Assembly (NCBI RefSeq): GCF_000429025.1
Contig: NZ_AUBB01000032.1
Coordinates: 55,773 to 119,772, forward strand
Direction of reading: 5' to 3'
Length of the DNA: 64,000 nucleotides
Source: Actinospineispora spinosispora DSM 44797
GTDB lineage: Bacteria > Actinomycetota > Actinomycetes > Mycobacteriales > Pseudonocardiaceae
Part shown: positions 44,952 to 52,736 of the stretch, one piece after another
Numbering within the stretch: position 1 is the first letter of the stretch
Layout: each line of letters opens with the position of its first letter
Notes under the pieces: generated by a model
What the model was told of the DNA's origin: nothing
Database searches by the model: none
What the model saw: the letters and a program-made list of their open reading frames with translations, nothing else
Made by a program: the position numbers and the translations under genes

Positions 44952-45023
44952 ACCCCTGTAGCTCAACGGACAGAGTACGGCGCTACGAACGCCGGGATCG
45001 AGGTTCGACTCCTCGTGGGGGTG
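44952..45023 (+). tRNA. tRNA-Arg (anticodon ACG)
   Basis: Acceptor ACCCCTG/TGGGGGT, D arm GCTC/GAGT, anticodon arm CGGCG-CTACGAA-CGCCG and T arm CGAGG-TTCGACT-CCTCG. CCA is not encoded. Confidence 0.88.
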
Positions 45024-45097
45024 CTCAGAAATCCCGGCCATGTGACCGGCCTCGGTCACGTGGCTGTTCGCGGCGGCCCGGTCATGTCGCGGTTCTT

Positions 45098-45173
45098 GCT
45101 CATGTAGCCCAACGGTCAAGGCACCGCGTTGTCAGCGCGGGAGGCACGGGTTCGACTACCGTCACTCGCTCCA
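45098..45173 (+). tRNA. tRNA-Asp (anticodon GTC), damaged acceptor
   Basis: The anticodon arm CCGCG-TTGTCAG-CGCGG is perfect. The acceptor GCTCATG/CACTCGC has three internal mismatches, and the discriminator is T where tRNA-Asp needs G. CCA is encoded. Function is doubtful. Confidence 0.65.
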
Positions 45174-45175
45174 AC

Positions 45176-45215
45176 CCAGCGGTTGTAGCCCAACGGGGAG
45201 AGGCGACCGCACGCG
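45176..45215 (+). tRNA. 5' tRNA fragment
   Basis: GCGGTTGTAGCCCAACGGGG and the following GAGAGGC resemble an acceptor plus D arm of the neighbouring tRNAs. No anticodon or T arm follows before the next tRNA at 45235. Confidence 0.4.
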
Positions 45216-45234
45216 ACGCACACACCGTGAATGT

Positions 45235-45310
45235 GCCTCTCAAGCTCAACCGGCAGAGCGCCCGCTTCGTAACCGGGAGGATTCGGGTTCGACTCCCGAG
45301 GGAGGCTCCA
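45235..45310 (+). tRNA. tRNA-Thr (anticodon CGT)
   Basis: Acceptor GCCTCTC/GGGAGGC, D arm GCTC/GAGC, anticodon loop TTCGTAA with one C-C mismatch at the base of the loop, perfect T arm TCGGG/CCCGA and encoded CCA with T73. Confidence 0.85.
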
Positions 45311-45351
45311 CAGCCGCCACAGATGACGAACACGGTCACGATGGCGGACTG

Positions 45352-45427
45352 GCCCCTGTAGCCCAACGGCAGAGGAGACGCGCTCAGAACGCGTTCAGTC
45401 CAGGTTCAAATCCTGGTAGGGGCACCA
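45352..45427 (+). tRNA. tRNA-Leu (anticodon CAG) with short variable loop
   Basis: Acceptor GCCCCTG/TAGGGGC, anticodon arm ACGCG-CTCAGAA-CGCGT, T arm CCAGG-TTCAAAT-CCTGG and an encoded CCA with A73. The variable loop is five bases (TCAGT), unlike normal class II tRNA-Leu. Confidence 0.85.
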
Positions 45428-45457
45428 CAACCCGGCAACGTCCGGGCAGCATTTCGG

Positions 45458-45530
45458 TCCCGGTTGGTGTAGCGGCAGCACGCCGGACTTTGGTTCCGGA
45501 GTTCCAGGTTCGAACCCTGGACCGGGAGCC
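45458..45530 (+). tRNA. tRNA-Gln (anticodon TTG)
   Basis: Acceptor TCCCGGT/ACCGGGA is perfect. Anticodon arm CCGGA-CTTTGGT-TCCGG, T arm CCAGG/CCTGG, G73. Confidence 0.9.
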
Positions 45531-45550
45531 CGACTCGACGAGCTGGTCGA

Positions 45551-45624
45551 TGCCCGTTGGTCCAGATCGGCACGGACGCCGGACTCTGAATCCGGAGACC
45601 GAGGTTCGAACCCTCGCCGGGCAG
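45551..45624 (+). tRNA. tRNA-Gln (anticodon CTG)
   Basis: Acceptor TGCCCGT/CCGGGCA with one mismatch, anticodon arm CCGGA-CTCTGAA-TCCGG, T arm CGAGG/CCTCG, G73. CCA is not encoded. Confidence 0.88.
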
Positions 45625-45639
45625 CAGTAGTGGTTCGAG

Positions 45640-45725
45640 GCCTCTGTGGCGCAACAGGCTGACGCACGCGGCTCAAACCCGCGCACCCCGAGCGGGGTTT
45701 GCAGGTTCGACTCCTGCCAGAGGCA
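45640..45725 (+). tRNA. tRNA-Leu (anticodon CAA), class II
   Basis: Acceptor GCCTCTG/CAGAGGC, anticodon arm CGCGG-CTCAAAC-CCGCG, a proper long variable arm (CCCC/GGGG stem), T arm GCAGG/CCTGC and A73. Confidence 0.9.
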
Positions 45726-45742
45726 CAAGCAAAACCCACGCT

Positions 45743-45834
45743 GGAGGGCTGGCTGAGTCTGGTAAGGCACCGGATTGCTAATCCGAGGTCCGGGAAGAAC
45801 TCCCGGCGCGCGTTCGAGTCGCGCGCTCTCCGCA
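45743..45834 (+). tRNA. tRNA-Ser (anticodon GCT), class II
   Basis: Acceptor GGAGGGC/GCTCTCC, anticodon loop TTGCTAA, long variable arm (CCGGGA...TCCCGG), T arm GCGCG/CGCGC and G73 as expected for Ser. Confidence 0.9.
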
Positions 45835-45888
45835 ACACACGAAAACACGCGCAAACACACACGAACACACGCGACACACGCAAGTAGA

Positions 45889-45963
45889 CGAGGTGGAGCA
45901 TGGCGGTCTGTGCAGCGCCCTGATAAGGCGCCGGACCAGGTTCGACTCCTGGCACCTCGACCA
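45889..45963 (+). tRNA. tRNA-Ile (anticodon GAT)
   Basis: Perfect acceptor CGAGGTG/CACCTCG, anticodon arm GCGCC-CTGATAA-GGCGC, T arm CCAGG/CCTGG and encoded CCA. Confidence 0.9.
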
Positions 45964-46003
45964 CGCGGCACGCGATGCCCAGCCGGGCATTCGGTGCCGT
46001 CGA

Positions 46004-46092
46004 GGAGGATTGGCCGAGCCTGGTAGGGCAGCCGTCTCGAAAACGGTGGTCGGCGTCGACGCGCCGCGCAGGTTCGAATCCTGCATCCTCCG
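46004..46092 (+). tRNA. tRNA-Ser (anticodon CGA), class II
   Basis: Perfect acceptor GGAGGAT/ATCCTCC, anticodon loop CTCGAAA closed by CCGT/ACGG, long variable arm, T arm GCAGG/CCTGC, G73. CCA is not encoded. Confidence 0.9.
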
Positions 46093-46120
46093 CTCCCGCC
46101 CGGGCCCCTGGTGCGGGTAT

Positions 46121-46194
46121 GGGTCGCTAGCTCCAACGGTCAGAGCAGCCGGCTCTTAACCGGCGGGTTCGGGGTTCGAATCCCCGGCGACCTA
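46121..46194 (+). tRNA. tRNA-Lys (anticodon CTT)
   Basis: Acceptor GGGTCGC/GCGACCT, anticodon arm GCCGG-CTCTTAA-CCGGC, T arm CGGGG-TTCGAAT-CCCCG and A73. Confidence 0.9.
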
Positions 46195-46221
46195 CGCGGC
46201 ACACGGTTCGGAACACGCCAC

Positions 46222-46294
46222 GCCCCTGTGGCCCAGCGGATAAGGCACCGGCCTCCGACGCCGGGGATCGCAGGTTCGACTCTTGCCGGGGGCA
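46222..46294 (+). tRNA. tRNA-Arg (anticodon CCG)
   Basis: Acceptor GCCCCTG/CGGGGGC, anticodon arm CCGGC-CTCCGAC-GCCGG, T arm GCAGG-TTCGACT-CTTGC and A73. Confidence 0.9.
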
Positions 46295-46309
46295 CGCCCA
46301 ACCCTTCAT

Positions 46310-46384
46310 TCCCCCGCGGTGCGCTCGGCGGCATGCCCGGCTGTTAACCGGGAGGACCAGGTTCGACTCCTGGCGGGGGAGCCA
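46310..46384 (+). tRNA. tRNA-Asn (anticodon GTT)
   Basis: Perfect acceptor TCCCCCG/CGGGGGA, anticodon arm CCCGG-CTGTTAA-CCGGG, T arm CCAGG/CCTGG and G73 with encoded CCA. Confidence 0.9.
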
Positions 46385-46419
46385 CACCCACACGACACCT
46401 GTGGGTGTCGGGTGCTTCG

Positions 46420-46490
46420 GGGGACGCGCCGGCGCGCGGACGATCCTTGCAAGATCGTTTCGAAGGGTTCGACACCCTTGTTCTCCACCA
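46420..46490 (+). tRNA. tRNA-Ala (anticodon TGC), reduced D arm
   Basis: Anticodon arm CGATC-CTTGCAA-GATCG and T arm AAGGG-TTCGACA-CCCTT are perfect and CCA is encoded. The acceptor GGGGACG/GTTCTCC keeps the G3-U70 alanine identity pair but its last two positions do not pair. The D arm is short. Confidence 0.78.
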
Positions 46491-46528
46491 GCCCGCCTTT
46501 CGACGTTGGTCGAGGGGTGGGGTATTTC

Positions 46529-46600
46529 GCGCGTGTAGCTCAGCGGCAAGAGCGACCCGCCTACACCGGGTTGACCCAGGTTCGAGTCCTGGCATGCGTA
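46529..46600 (+). tRNA. tRNA-Val (anticodon TAC) with C33
   Basis: Acceptor GCGCGTG/CATGCGT pairs throughout. The anticodon arm ACCCG-CCTACAC-CGGGT has C in place of the nearly universal U33. T arm CCAGG-TTCGAGT-CCTGG. Confidence 0.78.
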
Positions 46601-46642
46601 CGCCACACCCTCGCCAACCCCCTCGGGGGTGGCGAGACCAAC

Positions 46643-46713
46643 GTCCCGTAGCTCAGAGGCAGAGCGCCCGCCTGACAGGTGGGAGGTCGCGTGGTTCGGT
46701 TCCCGCCGGTGAC
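46643..46713 (+). tRNA. tRNA-Val-like (anticodon GAC), degenerate
   Basis: D arm GCTC/GAGC and anticodon arm CCCGC-CTGACAG-GTGGG are good. The T stem pairs at only two of five positions and the acceptor is poorly paired. It is probably decaying. Confidence 0.55.
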
Positions 46714-46717
46714 GACT

Positions 46718-46794
46718 GTGATCGAGGCCGAAGCAGTCGAGGCACCAGGTTGTGGGCCTGGTCCAGGCCGGTGCGAGTCCGGTCGGTCACCCCA
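46718..46794 (+). tRNA. tRNA-His (anticodon GTG)
   Basis: Anticodon arm CCAGG-TTGTGGG-CCTGG. The acceptor forms eight pairs starting at the G at 46718, consistent with the G-1:C73 pair of tRNA-His. The T loop is TGCGAGT. Confidence 0.85.
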
Positions 46795-46836
46795 CCTCCC
46801 TTTTCGCCGAGCTGCTGCTCGGTGTGGGGAGTCCAT

Positions 46837-46905
46837 CGCGCGTGGTCCGGCGGCCATCCGGAACTCATATCTCTGGTGTGCCCGGTTCGACACCGGGGCG
46901 CGCGA
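46837..46905 (+). tRNA. tRNA with CAT anticodon (Met or Ile2), odd anticodon arm
   Basis: Acceptor CGCGCGT/GCGCGCG and T arm CCCGG-TTCGACA-CCGGG are perfect. CCGGA/TCTGG closes a 9-nt loop (ACTCATATC), or a 7-nt loop with an A-C mismatch. The D arm is unclear. Confidence 0.65.
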
Positions 46906-46909
46906 GCAG

Positions 46910-46983
46910 GACCTACGTCGCGACGGTCGTGAGACGGCCTGCAAAGCCGTCGTTTCCGGGTTCGACTCCCGGGTAGGTCTCCA
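46910..46983 (+). tRNA. tRNA-Cys (anticodon GCA)
   Basis: Perfect acceptor GACCTAC/GTAGGTC, anticodon arm ACGGC-CTGCAAA-GCCGT, T arm CCGGG/CCCGG, T73 as required for Cys, encoded CCA. Confidence 0.9.
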
Positions 46984-47218
46984 ACCCCTGCGCTCCACTG
47001 TGGAAGGCACACTCCGCGGAAGCCGGGTCTGCCCCGGCTCGTACTCGAAACGATGGGTACGAACCGCTGACTGGGCATGCGACACGTTGTGCCCTGTCTG
47101 CCTTGGCGCCTGTTGCGTATCGTCGCCGGTGGCCGCGACGCCCCTAGTTTGTGTACTCAGTCGAAGTGCTTTCCCTCGTCCTGGCCTATATCGGGCCTGT
47201 GTGGCGAAGGTTTGCGTC
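46984..47218. other. Gap after the tRNA array
   Basis: A hairpin GCCGGG-TCTGC-CCCGGC lies at about 47020-47036 without a T run. No further tRNA or gene is recognised before the hydrolase gene. Confidence 0.5.
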
Positions 47219-48001
47219 TCATGCGGCGAGGTTCAGCCATTGCCCGGTGGGCAGCACGTGTGCGCGTTGTCTGGCGTGTGTGCGGAACTCGTTCGCGGGT
47301 TCGGTGACCTCGGCGTAGCCCGCGATCTTGTCCGGCTGGTCTGTCTCGTAGTGCATCGGCACCGCGTGCCGGGCGTCGAGGATTTCCGCCGCGGCGGCGG
47401 CCTGGCTCGGGTCCATGGCGGCGGGTAGCGGGCTCGGTGGCTGGAGGTGCGGTGCGTCGACCACTGCGCCGTTGACAGGCAGGAACACCGCGTCGAAGGG
47501 GCTGAACCGGCGGGCGATGAGCCACCAGTAGCCGTGGAACATCGTGTCGCCACCATGGAAGACTCGCTGCCCGTCGGCCTGTACCACCCAGTTGAGCTGC
47601 GGGTCGCCCAGTCCATCGACGGCGGGTACCGCCGTGATGTGGAACGGCCCGAGCTCGCGGCTGGACCAGGCATCCACGACGTCGGTGGCCAGTCGATGTC
47701 GGGTCAGCTCGCGCTCGGCCAGCAGTGTCGTCACGTTGTCCACGTCGTCGCCGTGCCCGGGAGCGGGCCGCAGCACCGGTGCCCCCGGCGCGAGAGCATC
47801 GGCGAGCGCGGCCGCGTCGGTGTGGTCCCGATGCAGGTGGGTGAGCAGCGCGGCGGTGACCGTGCCGCTCGGCACCGCTAGTCCCTCGCCGCGCGGCCAT
47901 CCCGTGAACAGCGGGGACAGGTCCCGCACATAGTCGATCACCAGCCGCGCGCCCCCCGCCTCGATCTCGAGACCGGCCCAGCCAAGTCTGCGCACTCGCA
48001 T
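47219..48001 (-). CDS. Metallo-beta-lactamase-fold hydrolase (UlaG-like)
   Basis: ATG at 48001 has GGAG six bases upstream and gives 260 residues. Zinc-ligand motifs are in order: THLHRDHTD, FHGGDT and PMHYET. The lack of a bulky insertion and the AVFLPVNGAV and LQPPSPLP features place it near the L-ascorbate-6-phosphate-lactonase-like (UlaG) hydrolases that also include NAPE-PLD. It is transcribed divergently from a TetR gene with a shared palindrome, so it is probably the target of that regulator. Substrate unknown. Confidence 0.88.
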   Translation of the reverse strand: MRVRRLGWAGLEIEAGGARLVIDYVRDLSPLFTGWPRGEGLAVPSGTVTAALLTHLHRDHTDAAALADALAPGAPVLRPAPGHGDDVDNVTTLLAERELTRHRLATDVVDAWSSRELGPFHITAVPAVDGLGDPQLNWVVQADGQRVFHGGDTMFHGYWWLIARRFSPFDAVFLPVNGAVVDAPHLQPPSPLPAAMDPSQAAAAAEILDARHAVPMHYETDQPDKIAGYAEVTEPANEFRTHARQRAHVLPTGQWLNLAA

Positions 48002-48041
48002 TCCGCACTCCCTCGTTTCGGTCACTGTCGCGGATTTTAGT

Positions 48042-48079
48042 GTACGAGCGTTCGCCAAATCAATAGCGAACGGCCGTAC
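48042..48079. promoter_or_regulatory. Long inverted repeat, probable TetR operator
   Basis: Arms at 48042-48055 and 48066-48079 (core CGTTCGC...GCGAACG, flanked by GTACG...CGTAC) match at 12 of 14 positions. It lies between the divergent hydrolase and TetR starts, the usual place for an autoregulatory operator. Confidence 0.75.
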
Positions 48080-48093
48080 GGTATCCTTGCGCT

Positions 48094-48696
48094 ATGTCAC
48101 CTCGGCGTTCAGCGGCCGAAGCGCGGGCCACCCGGGAACGGATCCTGGACCGTGCCGCGGCGATCGCCTCCGAGGAAGGCCTGGATGGCATCACCATCGG
48201 CCGGCTCGCCGAGGAGCTGGAGATGAGCAAATCCGGGGTGCACAAGCACTTCGGCGCCAAGGAGACACTGCAGATCTCCACGCTGGACAAGGCGTTCCTG
48301 GACTTCTGGCACCGGGTGGTCGAGCCCGCACTGGCGCAGCCGCCGGGCCTGCGGCGGCTGCGCGCGGTGTGCGCCAACTCCGTGGGCTACCTGCACACGC
48401 CACTGCTGCCCGGCGGCTGCCTGATGACCGCGGCGCTCACTGAGTACGACGGCCGCCCCGGTCGGGTCCGTGACGCGGTGGCCGAGGTGTGGTCGCGCTG
48501 GCGGGAACAGCTACGGGCGGATCTGTCCTCGGCGGTAGACAGCGGCGAGTTGCCCGCCGGGTTCGACATCGACCAGGCGCTGTTCGAGATCATCGCCGCC
48601 GGTCTGGCGCTGAACGCGGCCATGCAGCTCCAGCACGATGAAGCAGCCGCTGGTCGGGCCCGCCGCGCGATAGAACGGGCCCTGAATCAGTCCTGA
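48094..48696 (+). CDS. TetR-family regulator
   Basis: A 200-residue protein. The N-terminal HTH reads RERILDRAAAIASEEGLDGITIGRLAEELEMSKSGVHKHFGAKETLQ, the standard TetR pattern. The C-terminal ligand domain has the TLDKAFLDFWHRVVEPAL and GGCLMTAALTEYD features of the TetR_C YxaF/16-like groups. Divergent from the hydrolase gene across the 48042-48079 palindrome. Confidence 0.93.
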   Translation: MSPRRSAAEARATRERILDRAAAIASEEGLDGITIGRLAEELEMSKSGVHKHFGAKETLQISTLDKAFLDFWHRVVEPALAQPPGLRRLRAVCANSVGYLHTPLLPGGCLMTAALTEYDGRPGRVRDAVAEVWSRWREQLRADLSSAVDSGELPAGFDIDQALFEIIAAGLALNAAMQLQHDEAAAGRARRAIERALNQS

Positions 48697-49574
48697 CCGC
48701 GTTCCGCCGGTCAGCGTGTGTCAGCCCAGAACTTGTCGGGCTTCACCGGGTCGGACCGCACCTCGAGCGCGCCTCCGGGAGCGCTGGACCGCCGCCAGGG
48801 ATGTGCCCCGTGGAATCGACCTGCCCGCCACGGCGCTCGTCAGGTGGATAGCCGCTCGCCCTCTGGTGTCAGAAAGAGGGTGTCGTGCCTTGATCGAGAA
48901 CCAGGAGTTCGTCTTCGACCCGGTGACACCCTGCAGGTGGTCAGTGGGGTCGTCGCTGACCTGCGGTTGTTCATCTTCGTTGAGGAGGTCGATGGTGTTG
49001 ATCAGGTCGGGTGAGGTGTCAGCGGGTTCGGGGGTCTGAGTCCCGACCATGGCTTAGCGGGGTGGCTCGGGAGGGTGCGGCGGCTTGTCGCCGTGGTGGT
49101 TGATCTCGTGGCGGGCTAGCGAACGCGCGTTCGTCCTGATAGCGGCCGGGTTGTTCCGATGCGGTGTGTGCGGCGACGATGGTGTGGGCGAGTTCGGCGG
49201 GGTTGAGCACCCCCGGACATCAATCCGTACAGCACGATCCGAAAGGTGCGACGGGACCTCCGGGGCCTGGTGTCTGGAGAGTTGTCACCCCCGCGATGGC
49301 ACGCGCCTACGGCAAGTTCGATCCCATCGATGCGCTCGCGGTCATCGGATTGGTCGCAACCGCTGTGAGGTCGTCGACCACGCCGTCGCCCGGGCACCGG
49401 AGAGAATCGCTGACCTGCAGGTTGTCATCTTCGTCGAGGTGGTCGGTGGTCGGTGATGCTTGGGTGATTGTCTTGGGAGGCGGTGAGCGATGGGGCGGTT
49501 CGACGGCATCGTGGCCAACCGAGAGCGTTGGAGCTCGGTCGTTGCCGCGGACTTGTTCGGCACGCCCGGCCTGG
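48697..49574. other. Gene-poor stretch with repeat remnants
   Basis: No intact gene is visible. It contains copies of a dispersed repeat (48933-49112 and, partial, about 49408-49452) whose minus strand reads NTIDLLNEDEQPQVSDD and DHLDEDDNLQVSD, so these are probably fragments of related C-termini. Confidence 0.55.
48933..49112. repeat. Dispersed repeat, copy 1
   Basis: Nearly the same sequence recurs at 56101-56312, with about 36 bp fewer here. Shared features are GCAGGTG..CAGTGGGGTCG, the GGTGTTGATCAGGT core and the CGCCGTGGTGGTTG end. Confidence 0.8.
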
Positions 49575-51214
49575 TCAGTTTTCGACGGGGAGGGTCAGTT
49601 TCGTGTCGTCGTGGTGAATGGTGTGGCGTGTGGTGTGCGTTGTGGTTCCGTGTTCTGGTGGTTCTCCGGTGCCGAGGTTGCGTGCGAACCGTGGGTGCGC
49701 TCCGCCGGCGATCTGCAGGCGTAGCCGGTGGCCGGCTTGGATGCGGCGGGCGCAGGGATCCAGGTCGAGAGACACTGTTTGTCGTCGTCCGGCGGTGACG
49801 TTGGGGTCGAGGCGTCGGATGCCGTCGGCGAAGTTGGTCGACATTCCGTTCTCGTCGACGTCACAGAGGCGGACGAAGAGGTCGGCGTGCGGGTTGTCGA
49901 CGCTGACCGAGACTTCGATGTGCGGAATGCCGATGATGTCGAGTGATTCACCGAACGACTCGCTGGTGAACACGATGACGTCGTCGCGGGTTTCGACAGG
50001 GGCGTTGTCGAATTGTCCGGCCTCTGTGGAGTTGCGTCGGCCGCCGAGCGCGGGTGTCGCTCCCCGGGGGTTGTAGGTGCATGTGGTGGTTGCGGTGTCG
50101 GCTGCCCCTGGCCGAGGCGACCGGCACCGGTGACGGCCCACGTGCTCTGCGCGGTGGGCCATTCCGGGTGTTCGCGCCACTGCTGTGCTCCACGGACGTA
50201 GAGCCGCAGCGGGGACCGGTCCGAGGGGCCGCCGTGCAGGCGGTGATCGAGCCATGCGATCGATTCCTGGATGAGTGTCGGCGCCGCCCTTCCCACCAGG
50301 TCGAGGTGTTGCCAGGGGCCGATTGTGAGGGCGGTGTCGACCCCTCGATCGCGCAGTGCGGTGAACGTTTCGACTGTCTGGTCCAGGAACACGTCGTCCC
50401 AACCGCCGATCAGCAGCACCGGCGTCGTGATCCGGTCCAGCGCATGGGTGGCTCGGTAGGGCGCCCAGAACTCGTCATCCAGATCGGTGTGCCGCAGCCA
50501 CTCCCGGTACCAGGGCGCGTCGCGGTGCATCAGGCTATCGGCGGCGTCACCGAGGGGGAGCGCGCCGGCGTCGAGTTCGGCTCGGGCGACCGCGTCCTCG
50601 ACTCCGCCGGCGGCGATCGCCCGCTCGAGCTCAGCCATCCGAACGCTCCAGTCGAGCCAGGTCTGCAGCTGGAAGACTCCGTGCTCGAACACCACACGAC
50701 CGAAATCGTGCGGGCCCATCGCGATGAGGCTCGCGCGCAGTTCCGGGGGCGGATCCTGGAGCAGGGCGTACTGGGTGAACGCGTGGTACGAGGCACCGCC
50801 GGTCACGAGGTTCCCGTCGAACCACGACTGCTCGCGTAGCCACGCCACCGTGTCCTGAGCGTCCTGGGCTTCGCGCACCATCGGCTGGAACACGTCCGAT
50901 GAGCCGGCCGTACCCCGGCAGCTCTGGAACAGCACGTGGTAACCGTGGGCAGCGAAGATGCCCGACCACACGTAGGTGAACGGGAAGGTCAGGCCATAAG
51001 GGGTGCGCACGAGCAAGGTGCCCTTGGGGCGGTCGGTGTGCGGCACGTAATGGTCGCCGGAAAGCAGGTGACCGTCCCTGGTCGGCGTCTGCACATCGCG
51101 TTCGACGTGATATCCGAACGGGGGATGCGGCATCCCGAGTACCGCCGCAACTTCGTCATACGTGCTGTCCGGAGGCAGCGCCATCAGCTCGTAGCGTGGC
51201 TTGTCGTCGTGCAT
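49575..51214 (-). pseudogene. CocE/NonD-family hydrolase, frameshifted
   Basis: The N-terminal two-thirds (from about 51214, MHDDKPRYEL) has the CocE X-Pro dipeptidyl-peptidase fold: RTPYGL, FQSCRGTAGSS, NLVTGGASYHAFTQYALL (Ser), GGWDDVFLDQT (Asp) and GPWQH (His). Around 50100-50115 the homology jumps to another frame, where the C-terminal jelly-roll continues (CTYNPRGATPALGG...VIVFTSE...LDPNVTAGRRQTVSLDLDPCARRIQAGHRLRLQIAGGAHPRFARN) to the stop at 49575. The gene is therefore broken unless this is a sequencing error. A TetR regulator with a perfect operator faces it. Confidence 0.82.
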
Positions 51215-51394
51215 GCCGGGTCGGCCGATCACGACCGACGCGCCGGAGCGGTCGAGCTCGGCACGGCAGGCGTAATACCGCCTCCGCAACCGTCCTCCGT
51301 GGATTCCATGGCACGGTCCTCCGTGATGCGTGAGCAGCAGCCGCGCTGAGACGGATGGTCGCGACTCGATCGACCCGGACCTCACCGTAACACA

Positions 51395-51417
51395 GAACGG
51401 ACGAACATCGTCCGTTC
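51395..51417. promoter_or_regulatory. Perfect palindrome, probable TetR operator
   Basis: GAACGGACG-AACAT-CGTCCGTTC (9-bp perfect arms) lies between the divergent CocE/NonD gene and the TetR start at 51453. A related half site (CCGTTCTG) is at 51431. Confidence 0.78.
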
Positions 51418-51452
51418 GGACGTCAGCTCTCCGTTCTGATACGGTCCGGCGC

Positions 51453-52106
51453 ATGCATCCTGACCGTCCGGCCGAGTCGCCGCCGCGAGAACGTGCGGAC
51501 TCCCGCCGGAAGCGACTGCGACTGCTGGACGCCGCTCGAGTCCTGGTCGCCGAGCGGGGCCTCGACATCACCAGTGCCGACCTGGCCGAACGCGCTGAGG
51601 TCGGTGTCGGCACGCTCTACCGGCGCTTTGGTTCGAGAGAGGCTCTGCTCCAACAGACGCTGCTGGACGTCCTCGACCGCTCCCAGGATGCAGCCGATAC
51701 CGCCCTGGCCGGTTCGGCGCCGCTGCCCGACCTCGAGCGGTTCCTCGGCGTCATCGTCGACCAGTGGGTCGCCAACCGCGGGCTCGCCGAGCTGGTCGCG
51801 AGACCGGAGACCTACCGGGCTGAGGTATACACCCCCTACATTCGAAAGCTGCGCGCCTCATTGGCGGAGATGGTCGAGCGCGCGCAAGACGCCGGCGCGA
51901 TGCGCCCGGACGTGACCTGGCGAGACGTACTGGGCCTCACTCAGGCCGCGTCGACCGCTGTCGACGCGTTGGGATTGGCTCCGGCGCCCGAGCAGGGACG
52001 CCGGATGCTCGCGGTGATGCTGGACGGCCTGACGGTCCGGAGTGGACGATCGCTGCCCGGCGACCCACCGGCCGACTCCGATCTGGTCACGGACGACCTG
52101 TCGTGA
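51453..52106 (+). CDS. TetR-family regulator
   Basis: ATG at 51453 gives 217 residues. The HTH reads RLRLLDAARVLVAERGLDITSADLAERAEVGVGTLYRRFGSREALLQ. The C-terminal part (DLERFLGVIVDQWVANRGLAELVA, TWRDVLGLTQAASTAVDAL) fits the SbtR/TetR_C_33-type group. It is divergent from the broken CocE/NonD gene, with its operator at 51395-51417. Confidence 0.92.
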   Translation: MHPDRPAESPPRERADSRRKRLRLLDAARVLVAERGLDITSADLAERAEVGVGTLYRRFGSREALLQQTLLDVLDRSQDAADTALAGSAPLPDLERFLGVIVDQWVANRGLAELVARPETYRAEVYTPYIRKLRASLAEMVERAQDAGAMRPDVTWRDVLGLTQAASTAVDALGLAPAPEQGRRMLAVMLDGLTVRSGRSLPGDPPADSDLVTDDLS

Positions 52107-52205
52107 CCTCCTCGCGGTGGCCCAGGACGTCGCCGTGCCGCGGAACCTGAACAGATCGATCGGCTGGCCGCGCCGCACAGCCGTCATCACACCGAGGGAG
52201 AGCAC

Positions 52206-52724
52206 ATGTCACTCGAGTCGGACGTCCGATACCTGCTGGACCGCATCGAGATTCAGGACGTGATCGCGCGCTACGCGCTCGGACAGGACCTGCACCAACC
52301 CCACAGCGACAACCTGAACGTGCTGGAACACTGGTCGGATGTGTTCTCCGAGGACGCGGTGCTCGACTACTCCGAGGCCGGCATGCCGGCAGCGATGAGC
52401 CGAGACGATCTCGCTGACGTCATGCGCGGTCCGAACCGCGACGCCGGCATGGCGGCCATCTTCACCGTGTGGCAGCACGTCGAGGGACACGCCACTGTGA
52501 CGATCGACGGGGACAAGGCGACGGCGCTCTCCCCGCACCTGCATAGCCACGAGACGAGGACCGGTCAGCCGGCCAATGTCATGGCCGCCGGCATGTTTCA
52601 CGACGACCTGGAGCGCCGCCCCGAGGGCTGGCGGATCGTCCACCGCCGGCTGAAGAATCTCTACGTGCACACCGTTCCCCGATCGACGGACGCCGAGGAT
52701 CTTCGAACATCTGATCGGGTGTGA
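52206..52724 (+). CDS. SnoaL-like (NTF2-fold) protein
   Basis: A 172-residue protein, start 52206 after GGGAGAG. It has the SnoaL_4-type N-terminus (LLDRIEIQDVIARYALGQDL), FSEDAVLDYSEAG, then ATVTIDGDKATALSPHLHSHE and RRPEGWRIVHRRLKNLYVHTV. These are small alpha+beta barrels that bind or isomerise hydrophobic or polyketide-like substrates. It starts 99 bp after the TetR gene on the same strand. Confidence 0.82.
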   Translation: MSLESDVRYLLDRIEIQDVIARYALGQDLHQPHSDNLNVLEHWSDVFSEDAVLDYSEAGMPAAMSRDDLADVMRGPNRDAGMAAIFTVWQHVEGHATVTIDGDKATALSPHLHSHETRTGQPANVMAAGMFHDDLERRPEGWRIVHRRLKNLYVHTVPRSTDAEDLRTSDRV

Positions 52725-52736
52725 GTCGCAGCGTCT

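Noticed and set aside
44519..46932. Short open frames running through the tRNA array
   Set aside because: They lie in tRNA genes, have no ribosome sites and match no family.
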